Assembly: GCF_004362245.1 (NCBI RefSeq)
Contig: NZ_SNWM01000002.1
Location: forward strand, 62,001-126,000
Length of the DNA: 64,000 bases
Source: Pedobacter duraquae
Lineage (GTDB): Bacteria > Bacteroidota > Bacteroidia > Sphingobacteriales > Sphingobacteriaceae
Direction of reading: 5' to 3'
The position numbers and the translations under genes were made by a program. Every line of letters begins with the position of its first letter. Within the stretch, counting starts at the first letter, position 1. Under the pieces are notes generated by a model. It saw only the letters and a list, made by a program, of their open reading frames with translations, made no database searches and was not told the origin of the DNA. Shown piece after piece: positions 42,675-51,523 of the stretch.

Positions 42675-43718
42675 TTAGAAGCTCAGATAAGTTTCGAAAA
42701 ACGGCAGGAGAAAATTCAAGACACGTCCATCATCAGACATGATTTTACTGCCATGATCTCCAGGATACTCCCGGGCAGAAAATGATACATCGAAAGCTTC
42801 CAACTGACTGGCAAATGACCGTGCCGTGAGCGGAATATGCTTAAACTGGTCATTGGATCCCCAGTCAAAAGCCAGCCCCCTGAGGTTTCTTAGTGCCGAA
42901 GCATGTGTGGGCAGTAACGCAGCAGGCGTATTCGCATTCCATAACGTTAAGACATGATCATCAACAGAGAGTGAGTCGGTACTTTTGATGTACGGCAAAT
43001 CACAATAAAAGGGTGGTTTTTTAGGATTAGGTGAAAATGCACGTCCCAATGCCACGGCAAGCATAGCATTGAAGTCGCCAGATAATTGTTTTGCATCAGA
43101 CATATTCAGAATAGACGACACAGAACCCATGTTCAGCATCCATTCACTATTAGCCGCCAGCAGTGCCGGACTCATTGCGTAAACAGCACTAAACCGATCA
43201 GGGTATAACATTGCGATCTTTAACGCACCATGCCCTCCCATAGAATGTCCGGCGAGGCCCCGGCTGTTTTTATTTTTAATCGTACTGTAGTTGGCATCAA
43301 TAAAGTTTACCAGGTCCTCTGCTACAAAAGCTGACCAGTTGCCATTCACATTAGAATTAGTATAGAAAGATCCTTTATACAATGTATTAGCGTCTGGTGC
43401 CACAAGGATGAACGGGCGGATCTTCTGCTGAGCAATTGCTCTATCCAACAGTTGAGCCATGCCATCCGAGGCAAAGACTAAACTATCACTCCAGGTAAAA
43501 CCATGCAGATAATAGATGACAGGGTATTTTTTCTTCGCACTGTAGTCGGCAGGCAGATATATCGTAACCCTACGTCTTGGATTTTCGTTACCCTTATTTT
43601 GCTGCAGAGATTTGGCGTTTAGATATACAGTTTTCACGGTTCCCTGAGGAATAGCTTGCGCAGAAGCGATGCTATTAAAAACCAGGATAAATATTGAAAG
43701 GATGATGGTCTTTTTCAC
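42675..43718 (-). CDS. Exported esterase, alpha/beta hydrolase (esterase D/feruloyl-like)
   Basis: 347 aa with a signal peptide ('MKKTIILSIFILVFNSIASA'). 'PVIYYLHGFTWSDSL' is the oxyanion region, 'RGLAGHSMGGHGALKIAMLY' the nucleophile elbow (GHSMGG), 'FDWGSNDQFK' the acid region, and 'PGDHGSKIMSDD' the His. It resembles tannase/feruloyl-esterase-type and S-formylglutathione-hydrolase-type enzymes. It should act on ester substrates in the periplasm. Confidence 0.85.
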   Translation of the reverse strand: MKKTIILSIFILVFNSIASAQAIPQGTVKTVYLNAKSLQQNKGNENPRRRVTIYLPADYSAKKKYPVIYYLHGFTWSDSLVFASDGMAQLLDRAIAQQKIRPFILVAPDANTLYKGSFYTNSNVNGNWSAFVAEDLVNFIDANYSTIKNKNSRGLAGHSMGGHGALKIAMLYPDRFSAVYAMSPALLAANSEWMLNMGSVSSILNMSDAKQLSGDFNAMLAVALGRAFSPNPKKPPFYCDLPYIKSTDSLSVDDHVLTLWNANTPAALLPTHASALRNLRGLAFDWGSNDQFKHIPLTARSFASQLEAFDVSFSAREYPGDHGSKIMSDDGRVLNFLLPFFETYLSF

Positions 43719-43872
43719 TGTTTTGATAATTGGAGTAGGTGAAAATACAGATAAGTATCAATTATTTCAATTTCATTCAACGACTCAATATGCCTGCTCG
43801 TCTAATAGCGCAAACAATTCTGTAAACACTTGCTATCTTAGTATGAGATTCCTAAACCAATAACAAAAACTC

Positions 43873-45123
43873 ATGGTTGACGTATTAATTATCCTACTCA
43901 TTATTATATTAAATGGCTACTTTTCTCTCGCAGAACTCGCCTTGGTTTCTGTAACGACCGAAGAGTTAACAGAAGGCAACTTAGCTCAGAATACCAATGC
44001 GATTCGCACGCTCAAGCTCATTAAGAATCCCGAAGAATTTCTGAGTGCCGTGCAGGTAGGTACCACATTGTTGGGCCTCATAGAAGGAATTTATGGTGGC
44101 AGTGTTGTGGCGGCAGGCCTGGAACATTGGCTTAGTGGCTGGGGCGTTCCATTATATTTTGCGCATACGGGGTCATTGATCCTCGGAATCGGTTCCATCA
44201 CCTATCTCACTATAGTTTTTGGTGAGCTTGTCCCTAAATCAATTGCCCTGCAGTTTCCGTTAAAGGTGTCCCTGATCATAGCGCCGTCCCTAGTGATCTT
44301 TTCAAAAATTGCCTATCCTTTTATTAAACTACTAACCTACAGTACACACAAAATCCTTGAGCTATTGGCCATAAAAACTCCTGAACATAAAAAGATATCA
44401 GAGAACGACCTGAAAAAGATGCTTGGTACAGCGTATAACCAAGGACTATTGGAGAAAAAACAATTTTGGATGCATGAAAATGTGATTGCCTTCAAAAACC
44501 GAACTGCTTTCAGTATTATGAAACCGGCACGCATCACCCTTACACTTTCTTCAGCTTGGTCAACAGCGCAGGTAAAATCATTAATCAGCAAGAAGCCCTA
44601 CGCCTACTTTCCAGTTATCAGTGAAGATCCACATACGGTAACAGGCATTTTAAAGACAAAGACTTTTCTACTATCCAACGACGACGATTGGCATGACAGT
44701 ATTATGGATAGCTATGAAATTGACTCCAGTTTACCCGTCAGAGATATCTTCACCCATTTCAAAGAAATGAATAAAGATTTCAGCATCGTTGTTGATGCGC
44801 ATCAAAAGTTTATCGGCATACTCACGATGCAGGATATCATGGAGGCGATTTTCGGTGACCTTCCTGAGCTTGAGGATTATGGAAAATATGTTAAGCAGAG
44901 GTCTGAAAAGGTATGGGTTGCTGAAGAATTTATTCATTTGCAACGGTTGAGAACTACGCTTTCGCTCGACTGGATTCGCCCATACGAAGCCATATACCTT
45001 AGTGTTGGTGAACTGTTAAGGGGAGAAATGAAAAGTTCGCCTATATTGGAAATTAATGGTGTCAAATTCCAGTGGTCAACTGAGCCAGCACATGAATCGC
45101 AGGTTGTTATCACATTGCCTTAA
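43873..45123 (+). CDS. CNNM/CorC-type hemolysin-family membrane protein
   Basis: 416 aa. An N-terminal DUF21 (CNNM) region with four membrane segments ('VDVLIILLIIILNGYFSLAE' and others), then a CBS pair region ('PARITLTLSSAWSTAQVKSL' and 'LPVRDIFTHFKEMNKDFSIV'), and a C-terminal CorC_HlyC domain ('WVAEEFIHLQRLRTTL'). The family is involved in Mg/Co efflux or resistance. Its 3' end overlaps that of the convergent MFS gene by 14 bp. Confidence 0.88.
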   Translation: MVDVLIILLIIILNGYFSLAELALVSVTTEELTEGNLAQNTNAIRTLKLIKNPEEFLSAVQVGTTLLGLIEGIYGGSVVAAGLEHWLSGWGVPLYFAHTGSLILGIGSITYLTIVFGELVPKSIALQFPLKVSLIIAPSLVIFSKIAYPFIKLLTYSTHKILELLAIKTPEHKKISENDLKKMLGTAYNQGLLEKKQFWMHENVIAFKNRTAFSIMKPARITLTLSSAWSTAQVKSLISKKPYAYFPVISEDPHTVTGILKTKTFLLSNDDDWHDSIMDSYEIDSSLPVRDIFTHFKEMNKDFSIVVDAHQKFIGILTMQDIMEAIFGDLPELEDYGKYVKQRSEKVWVAEEFIHLQRLRTTLSLDWIRPYEAIYLSVGELLRGEMKSSPILEINGVKFQWSTEPAHESQVVITLP

Positions 45124-46666
45124 CATTATTTTTCGACAAGCCCCGGGGTTTTATAAAAACTACAGCCATAACAGCCCCAGTTAGTGCCAGGATACACGAA
45201 ATACGCATCACCATTTGATAAGCGTGAATAAATCCGTCTTTATTTGCACGAATTATCCTTGAGCGTATTTCTGGATTTACTGACTCAGGCACTTTCGCAT
45301 CACCCAGGTTTTTGGCCTCCGCTATAATTCCTATGCGCTGTGATTCCGTTAGGGGCAGATTTGCCAGGTCTTTTTTCAGCACACCTACGAAAAACAGTAC
45401 TGCCAGCGCACCAAAAATAGCATTTGCGAAGACACTAGCGATCCTCGTCATGGCATTGTTGACACCTGACGCTGTACCCGACAGCTCTTCATGTACAGCG
45501 CCCATTACCGCCGTGGTTAATGGAGCAACAGTGAACGACATTCCTAATCCCAGGACAAGAACTCCTGGGAAAAATGTACTCCAGTAGGCTGCCGGCCCTG
45601 CAGTTTGGGCTACCAACGACAATAGTAGCATTCCCAGGCCAGCTACTGCCGGGCCAGCGATGAGGAACCACCGTGGACCGTATTTATCGGCAAGCTTGCC
45701 AGCAAAACGCGCAATCAATACCATAAGAACGGTAAATGGCAAAAAGGTAAAGCCTGATTGCAGCTGACTATAACCTTGTACCTGCACAAGGTTTAAAGAA
45801 AGAAATAACATCCCGGCACCCAGGCCGGCATAGAGAAAAAATGTAAGCAGGTTGGCTCCGCTAAAAATGGAATTCCTGAATAAGGAGAGCGGCATCATGG
45901 GATTTTCGTGCCTGGATTCAATCCTGATGAATAGGATCAGTAAGGCAAATCCAGCAACTAGCATACCCAATGTCTGAAGATGCACTATCCCCAATACGGG
46001 AACCCTTAAAAATCCGAAAGTCAACATTGCAAGTGCCAGGGCAATGGTGAGGGCACCTCCAAAATCCAACCTGCCCCTAACCTGGCCATCAGCACTTTCT
46101 TTCACCTTCGTACTAAGCATCAATAATGTAACGAGGCCGATTGGCACGTTTATAAAGAAAATATATCTCCATAAGCCCGCATCTGCCAATGCGCCACCTA
46201 AAATTGGCCCGCCCATGGTAACGATTGTGGTAAATGCAGACCATGTCCCTATAGCCCTTCCACGTTCTTTTTCGGCTATTCCAGAGGAGATTAAAGAAAG
46301 ACTCCCTGGGATCATCAGCGCCCCACCTATTCCCTGGAGGGCTCTAAAAATAACCAGCAGCGTAACGTGCTGAGCAAAACCACAGGCAGTAGAGCCCGCG
46401 ATAAAGATCAGGATGCCAAGCATAAAAACTTTCTTGCGCCCATAGCGGTCGCCCATTGCTCCACCAATGAGGATCAGTGAGGCCAGAACCAACAGATAGG
46501 CGTTTAGGACCCAAAAAAGATCCATCGCCGAAGCATGGAGATCCAATTGCAAGGCGGGCAATACAACATTCAATGCGGTACCATCAATAAAGGCCATTGC
46601 CGAAGCCAGAATGGCCGATACCATAATCCATCTTCCCTCTACACTGCTTAACTTTACTGTAGCCAT
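45110..46666 (-). CDS. MFS transporter, DHA2 family drug exporter (EmrB/QacA-like)
   Basis: 518 aa with fourteen predicted membrane segments. Motifs: 'GTALNVVLPALQLDLHASAM', 'GGAMGDRYGRKKVFMLGILI' (motif A), 'RALQGIGGALMIPGSLSLIS' (motif B), and 'IGTWSAFTTIVTMGGPILGG' (motif C, antiporter). The proton-antiport drug-efflux function is a family inference. Divergent from the next gene, with a 104-bp spacer. No MarR/TetR regulator or EmrA-type partner is present nearby. Confidence 0.9.
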   Translation of the reverse strand: MATVKLSSVEGRWIMVSAILASAMAFIDGTALNVVLPALQLDLHASAMDLFWVLNAYLLVLASLILIGGAMGDRYGRKKVFMLGILIFIAGSTACGFAQHVTLLVIFRALQGIGGALMIPGSLSLISSGIAEKERGRAIGTWSAFTTIVTMGGPILGGALADAGLWRYIFFINVPIGLVTLLMLSTKVKESADGQVRGRLDFGGALTIALALAMLTFGFLRVPVLGIVHLQTLGMLVAGFALLILFIRIESRHENPMMPLSLFRNSIFSGANLLTFFLYAGLGAGMLFLSLNLVQVQGYSQLQSGFTFLPFTVLMVLIARFAGKLADKYGPRWFLIAGPAVAGLGMLLLSLVAQTAGPAAYWSTFFPGVLVLGLGMSFTVAPLTTAVMGAVHEELSGTASGVNNAMTRIASVFANAIFGALAVLFFVGVLKKDLANLPLTESQRIGIIAEAKNLGDAKVPESVNPEIRSRIIRANKDGFIHAYQMVMRISCILALTGAVMAVVFIKPRGLSKNNVKAM

Positions 46667-46770
46667 GGCAATTCTCGTTTGAACTAAAGTTACGTATAAT
46701 ATATGTTACATATTAAACTTATGATTAAGGCCTGCGTCAATACTGTATCTTTAGTTATCAACCCATTATT

Positions 46771-47631
46771 ATGCGCCAAACACTTACCTCCGCCTTATTT
46801 AGAATACCACTCTTCGTCCTGTTGACTTCATTATCTACCAGTATAGTTAACGCACAGGACTTATCAAAGGGAATCAAAGCACCGTCAAATGTTAAGATCG
46901 ATGGGAAGCTAACTGAATGGACAGCAGAAATGGAATACAGTAAAAGTACGATGCTTCATTATACGATGAGCAATGACGCGCAAAATATATACCTAGCACT
47001 TAAATGTACTGATCAACCTACCATCAATAAAATTCTTGCCAATGGTATCACTATCGTGCTGAATAAAGAGGCGAAAAAGAGGGAAAAAGACGCATTGGTA
47101 CTTATGTATCCTGTTCCTAATCGTGCCGGTGGCAGAGGTGGCTTTGGTGGAGGCCGACCTGGAGCAGGCGCTCGTGGCGGAAACGGACCAGGAAATCGTC
47201 AGGCGGGCCAGGGTGGCACTGATACAACATCGCTGATTACGGCACATAAAAGAGCTATTGTTGCCATGAAAGAATTCAGGATTACTGGTGTAAAGTCCAT
47301 CGCTGACACAACGGTATCAATATATAATACCTATGGATTAAAAACCGTGATCAATATTGACGACAAAGCAAACCTCGTTTATGAGCTTTCAATTCCGCTA
47401 TCACTTTTAGATTTATCGGCCTCACAACAAACAGATCTCGCATTTAACGTTAAAGTAAACGGTATAGACTTAGCTGGTATGGGCATGGTTGATGGTAACG
47501 TAGTTGTAGAAGGGTTTGGAAGAGCTGGCGGCGGCGGTGGTGGTGGTGGCCCCGTTATTTCTGTTGTTCGTGGCGGGACAGATATGATGTCCGCAACAGA
47601 TTTCTGGGGCAAATACAAACTGATTAAATAA
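46771..47631 (+). CDS. Exported protein with a DOMON/CBM9-like domain and glycine-rich linkers
   Basis: 286 aa. A signal peptide is followed by a beta-sandwich-like region ('VKIDGKLTEWTAEMEYSKST', 'NDAQNIYLALKCTDQPTINK') typical of DOMON/CBM9-type sugar- or heme-binding domains. The rest contains two glycine-rich tracts (near residues 116-149: 'RGGFGGGRPGAGARGGNGPG'; and near 252-260: 'GGGGGGGG'). It is followed 37 bp later by a beta-barrel receptor gene on the same strand, and both carry Gly-rich inserts. They are probably a lipid- or sugar-handling pair at the outer membrane. The ligand is unknown. Confidence 0.7.
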   Translation: MRQTLTSALFRIPLFVLLTSLSTSIVNAQDLSKGIKAPSNVKIDGKLTEWTAEMEYSKSTMLHYTMSNDAQNIYLALKCTDQPTINKILANGITIVLNKEAKKREKDALVLMYPVPNRAGGRGGFGGGRPGAGARGGNGPGNRQAGQGGTDTTSLITAHKRAIVAMKEFRITGVKSIADTTVSIYNTYGLKTVINIDDKANLVYELSIPLSLLDLSASQQTDLAFNVKVNGIDLAGMGMVDGNVVVEGFGRAGGGGGGGGPVISVVRGGTDMMSATDFWGKYKLIK

Positions 47632-47668
47632 CTCGCAACATACCTACCCATCCTTTTAGACCGACCCC

Positions 47669-50482
47669 ATGAAACAAACGCTACTTTGCTTGTTATTTTT
47701 CTGTTTTTCTGCTGCCTTTGCGCAGACAGCCCCTCCAAGAACAAATGTGGTAAAACCTCCTTTGGCACTACGTGAAGTAAGTGGAATTGTTAAAGACAGC
47801 ACGGACAATGCTGTAAGTGGGGCAACAGTTAAGCTTAAGAGCGCGACCGACAGCCTGATTACTACAACGAATTCTGATGGGATTTTTGTTTTCAAAAATG
47901 TAAAATCGGCAACTTTTGTGATGTCGGTCAGCAGTGTTGGTTTCCGTCCCCTGGTTAAACGGTTATTGAATAACGACGTACTTCCAAGACTTGTCCTTGA
48001 TCCCCTTGTGTTAAACTCCAGCAGTAAAGAATTAGACGAGGTGGTGATCAATGGTGCCGCCAGCATTACCTATAAAACAGATACCGTAGAATATAAGGCC
48101 AGTGATTACAAGGTAAGGCCGAATGCCACTGTTGATGAGCTGCTCAAAAAAATGGAAGGCATGGAAGTGGGTACTGACGGCTCTGTTACCCATCAGGGGC
48201 AAGCGATTACCAAGGCAAAATTAAATGGAAAAGAATATGCTGGTGGAGATCTGGCGCAGGCTATACAAAGCCTGGGAGCAGATATTGTAGACAAGATTCA
48301 GGTAGTAGATGACTACGGGGACCAGGCGGCGAGAACAGGAATTAAAGATGGTGATCCGCAAAAAGTTTTAAATATTACAACGAAAGCTGATCGATCTGTG
48401 GGCAACACGGCCAGGATTAGTGCCGGTGCGGGAAATGATGGTAGGTACGAAAGTCGTGTAGCCCTGGCACGTACGAACGGTAATCAGGTGATCTCAGTGA
48501 TTGGTAACTTCAACAATACGGTGAATGGAGTGGCATCAACGGGTATTGCCGGGGGCTCGGCTGGTGGAAACAATGCAGTATCAACAGGTAATTCTGGCGG
48601 TGGCGGCGGTGGCAGTGGAGGGACAACAACCAGCAACAATCCAAGTATAAGCTACCGGGATCAATGGGGTAAAAAAATTCAGGTCAATATGAATTACCGC
48701 TATAATTCCCGTCATGTAAATTCTACTAATATCAGTGATGGTGAACGATACAGCACACTAGGTACAACGTTTTTTAAGAGCAACAGGGCATCACAAAATA
48801 ATAGTGATTCACATAATTTCAGTTTCGAACTGGAATACAACATTGACAGTGCCAACTTCCTGAGAGTGACGCCGAGTTTCAGCTATTCTGGAAGCGTTTC
48901 AGAAAATAACTCCACGAACTATCAAACAGGTTTGATTCACCAGGATATTCTTGGATCAACAAGCAGTCACAACACAAATCCAAACTATGGTGGGATTGTT
49001 TTTTATCAGCACATTTTCAAGAAACCACGCAGAAACTTTTCCATTCAGGTGAACTACAATACTGCTGATCAGGAACAGGAAAACACCCAGAACAATCATA
49101 TCATTTATTATCAGGATGCTTCCAGTAATGTGCTTAAGGATTCCCTGGTAAACAGATATATCACGCGAAGCAATTTGACCAAGAATCTGCGTACCAGCAT
49201 GACTTACGTAGAGCCGCTTAGTCAGAGTTCACAATTGGAATTCAACACACAGATGAACTATCGTGGTTATGATAACGAAGCGCTAACAAATAACATAGAT
49301 GTTGCCGGCCGACCGGTCGTAATTGATTCACTCAGCAACATTTTTAATTATTCTTTTACTGAGGTCAGGATAGCAGCAAATTATAGATTTACCAAACCAA
49401 AATACAATTTCTCTCTAGGGTTAACTGCGGTACCAACCCTTCTTGAAGGCACTAAGGTGACAGGTGGAAATATAGACACCAGGCGGACTAACTTCAACCT
49501 GATTCCAATTGCCAGATTTCAATACGCTTGGTCGCGCCAGCAACGCGTTTCCATAAATTATTCTGGAAGCCCTACCGAACCATCGTTCAATCAGATCCAG
49601 CCGGTACGTGACGAGTCCAATCCCCAAAATCCTGTGGTGGGTAATCCGAACCTGAAGCCCGCTTTCAGACACAATATAGCTGCGCAGTACAATAACTATA
49701 TTGCCAATTCCAAGTTGAATCTTTCGGCAAATGTGAACACCAGTATCATCAGCAACCAGATTGTGACGAATACTGTCCAGATCAAAGACAACCTGAATAC
49801 CTTTAAAAATGAAACACGGTTTGTAAATTTAAGTGGCATATATACAGTCAATGGAAACTACAATATTGCCAAACAGCTTGCCGACCGCAAATACAATCTT
49901 TCATTGATTGGGAATGTTACCTATGGACATGGCATTTCCATGAGTAACAACGAGGAAAACGTAACTACTACCTGGCGCTTCAATGAGCGTTTTGGTCCAA
50001 GAATTAATCCAAACGAGTCTATTGAGGTCAATCCTTTTGTTGCTTACGATGTAGCCCGTACATTGTATACATTACCAAGATCAACCAACACCAATGTGCG
50101 TACGCTATCAATGAACATTGATGGCAAGTTTTATTTCCTAGAAGACAAGACCTTTACCGTTGGCTATAATGCCAGCAAAAATTACGTAAAAGGAATATCA
50201 AACAATCTGAGTCGAAATCCATTGGTTATCAATGCATTTATAGAAAAAAACTTCCTGAAGAAAAGGAACTTAACTGTTAACTTACAAGTGTTTGATATCC
50301 TGAAACAAAATAATTTCGTTAATCAGGTAACTACAGAAAATTCAGTAACCAATACGCTGACAAACGCTTTGAGTCGTTACTTTATGCTGAGCGTGCGTAC
50401 TAACCTACAAAAGTGGACTGGCTCTCCGAGGCGGAATGGTCAGGAGTTACGCAGACGCGGTGACGGAAGTTTTATTCAATAA
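47669..50482 (+). CDS. Outer-membrane beta-barrel protein with carboxypeptidase-regulatory-like domain
   Basis: 937 aa with a signal peptide ('MKQTLLCLLFFCFSAAFAQT'). The N-terminal repeat-like domain reads 'VSGIVKDSTDNAVSGATVKL', with 'SDGIFVFKNVKSATFVM'. A plug-like region follows ('EVVINGAASITYKTDTVEYK', 'ATVDELLKKMEGMEVGTDG'), then a glycine-rich insert near residues 295-325 and a long barrel. This is the TonB-receptor-like (OMP_b-brl_3) group. It is co-transcribed with the preceding DOMON/CBM9-like gene (37 bp gap). The 3' end lies 6 bp from the convergent SprF gene. Confidence 0.87.
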   Translation: MKQTLLCLLFFCFSAAFAQTAPPRTNVVKPPLALREVSGIVKDSTDNAVSGATVKLKSATDSLITTTNSDGIFVFKNVKSATFVMSVSSVGFRPLVKRLLNNDVLPRLVLDPLVLNSSSKELDEVVINGAASITYKTDTVEYKASDYKVRPNATVDELLKKMEGMEVGTDGSVTHQGQAITKAKLNGKEYAGGDLAQAIQSLGADIVDKIQVVDDYGDQAARTGIKDGDPQKVLNITTKADRSVGNTARISAGAGNDGRYESRVALARTNGNQVISVIGNFNNTVNGVASTGIAGGSAGGNNAVSTGNSGGGGGGSGGTTTSNNPSISYRDQWGKKIQVNMNYRYNSRHVNSTNISDGERYSTLGTTFFKSNRASQNNSDSHNFSFELEYNIDSANFLRVTPSFSYSGSVSENNSTNYQTGLIHQDILGSTSSHNTNPNYGGIVFYQHIFKKPRRNFSIQVNYNTADQEQENTQNNHIIYYQDASSNVLKDSLVNRYITRSNLTKNLRTSMTYVEPLSQSSQLEFNTQMNYRGYDNEALTNNIDVAGRPVVIDSLSNIFNYSFTEVRIAANYRFTKPKYNFSLGLTAVPTLLEGTKVTGGNIDTRRTNFNLIPIARFQYAWSRQQRVSINYSGSPTEPSFNQIQPVRDESNPQNPVVGNPNLKPAFRHNIAAQYNNYIANSKLNLSANVNTSIISNQIVTNTVQIKDNLNTFKNETRFVNLSGIYTVNGNYNIAKQLADRKYNLSLIGNVTYGHGISMSNNEENVTTTWRFNERFGPRINPNESIEVNPFVAYDVARTLYTLPRSTNTNVRTLSMNIDGKFYFLEDKTFTVGYNASKNYVKGISNNLSRNPLVINAFIEKNFLKKRNLTVNLQVFDILKQNNFVNQVTTENSVTNTLTNALSRYFMLSVRTNLQKWTGSPRRNGQELRRRGDGSFIQ

Positions 50483-50488
50483 AACGTT

Positions 50489-51517
50489 CTAATAGAAATC
50501 GTAACAGCGATTTCCATAAACACCCCTACCCTGCCCATACCTGGTTTCAACGTTTGGATTGAGGGTAGTTTCGTAGGTTAAAGCACCTTCGGTGGTACCT
50601 CCCGTGCGACCGTAAGGCAGTCTGGATAATGTGGCATCATGACTGATACCCAGACGAACTTTATCATAGGAATCGCTGCGTCCAAACAGATCAAAAATCA
50701 CTGAGACCACAACTGCATCAGCAGACTGCCCGTCACCACGGTACCAAACACCAAGATTCACATTCTGATGTTTATACTGTGCACCCAGACTTAACGACTT
50801 CAAAGTACCTTGCTGATAATAGACTACGGATGGAATTAAAAAGGAGGTATTGTCCATATCGTATGGACTTAATGCAAGTTTGTAACTCGCATATCCATTA
50901 TACCTGATGGGCAATGCAGATTTTGTACCTGTAAAAGATTCATCCGGCTTGTTCAGATGCTGACCAGCAGCACCGATCATGAAATTTCCAGTAACCAGAT
51001 TGATGCCGGCCCCAGAATCAAAATAGAACTTGTTATTAAACTCCGGTAATGTTGCACCAGAGATACCGCCGGTGATGCCGCCACTACCCAGCTGATCTAA
51101 AAACACCAGCTTATTGTAATCGAGCTTGCGGTTAGTCATACCTCCCTGGACGCCAAATGACAAAACACTGTTATCAAACTCTACACTATAGGAATAGATA
51201 CCAGCAATATTTACCTTATTGAGGTAGGCTGTACCTTCACTAGATTTGCTAATCATCAGCCCTACACCTCCACCTAAACGGGGCAGGTTATAGTCTACAG
51301 AAAAAGTATAATAGCTTAGGTTTCCGGGAATCTGCGACCATTGGTTTCTGTAAATCATGTTCACCCGGAAGTCTCCTTCAAACTGCCCGTTTAATGCAGG
51401 GTTAAGGTAATTGGGCGCGTTATAGAACTGGGAATAGATATGATCCTGTGCCTGCACGCCGGGAATTAAGTAGCTACTGATTAAAAACAACAATACCAGT
51501 GCTTTTGCTTTGCTCAT
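50489..51517 (-). CDS. Type IX secretion system membrane protein, PorP/SprF family
   Basis: 342 aa, signal peptide ending 'GVQAQ'. 'DHIYSQFYNAPNYLNPALNG' and 'VNMIYRNQWSQIPGNLSYYT' are the signature of the PorP/SprF family, a beta-barrel that helps deliver and anchor type-B-sorted cargo. It follows the giant PKD cargo gene by 6 bp on the same strand, so the two are an operon and should work together, as known for SprF/SprB-type pairs in gliding Bacteroidota. Confidence 0.93.
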   Translation of the reverse strand: MSKAKALVLLFLISSYLIPGVQAQDHIYSQFYNAPNYLNPALNGQFEGDFRVNMIYRNQWSQIPGNLSYYTFSVDYNLPRLGGGVGLMISKSSEGTAYLNKVNIAGIYSYSVEFDNSVLSFGVQGGMTNRKLDYNKLVFLDQLGSGGITGGISGATLPEFNNKFYFDSGAGINLVTGNFMIGAAGQHLNKPDESFTGTKSALPIRYNGYASYKLALSPYDMDNTSFLIPSVVYYQQGTLKSLSLGAQYKHQNVNLGVWYRGDGQSADAVVVSVIFDLFGRSDSYDKVRLGISHDATLSRLPYGRTGGTTEGALTYETTLNPNVETRYGQGRGVYGNRCYDFY

Positions 51518-51523
51518 TGCTTA

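Noticed and set aside
45110..45123. Overlap of the hemolysin-family and MFS genes as a sign of a frameshift
   Set aside because: The genes converge and overlap by only 14 bp at their 3' ends; both C-termini look normal, so this is an ordinary tail-to-tail overlap.
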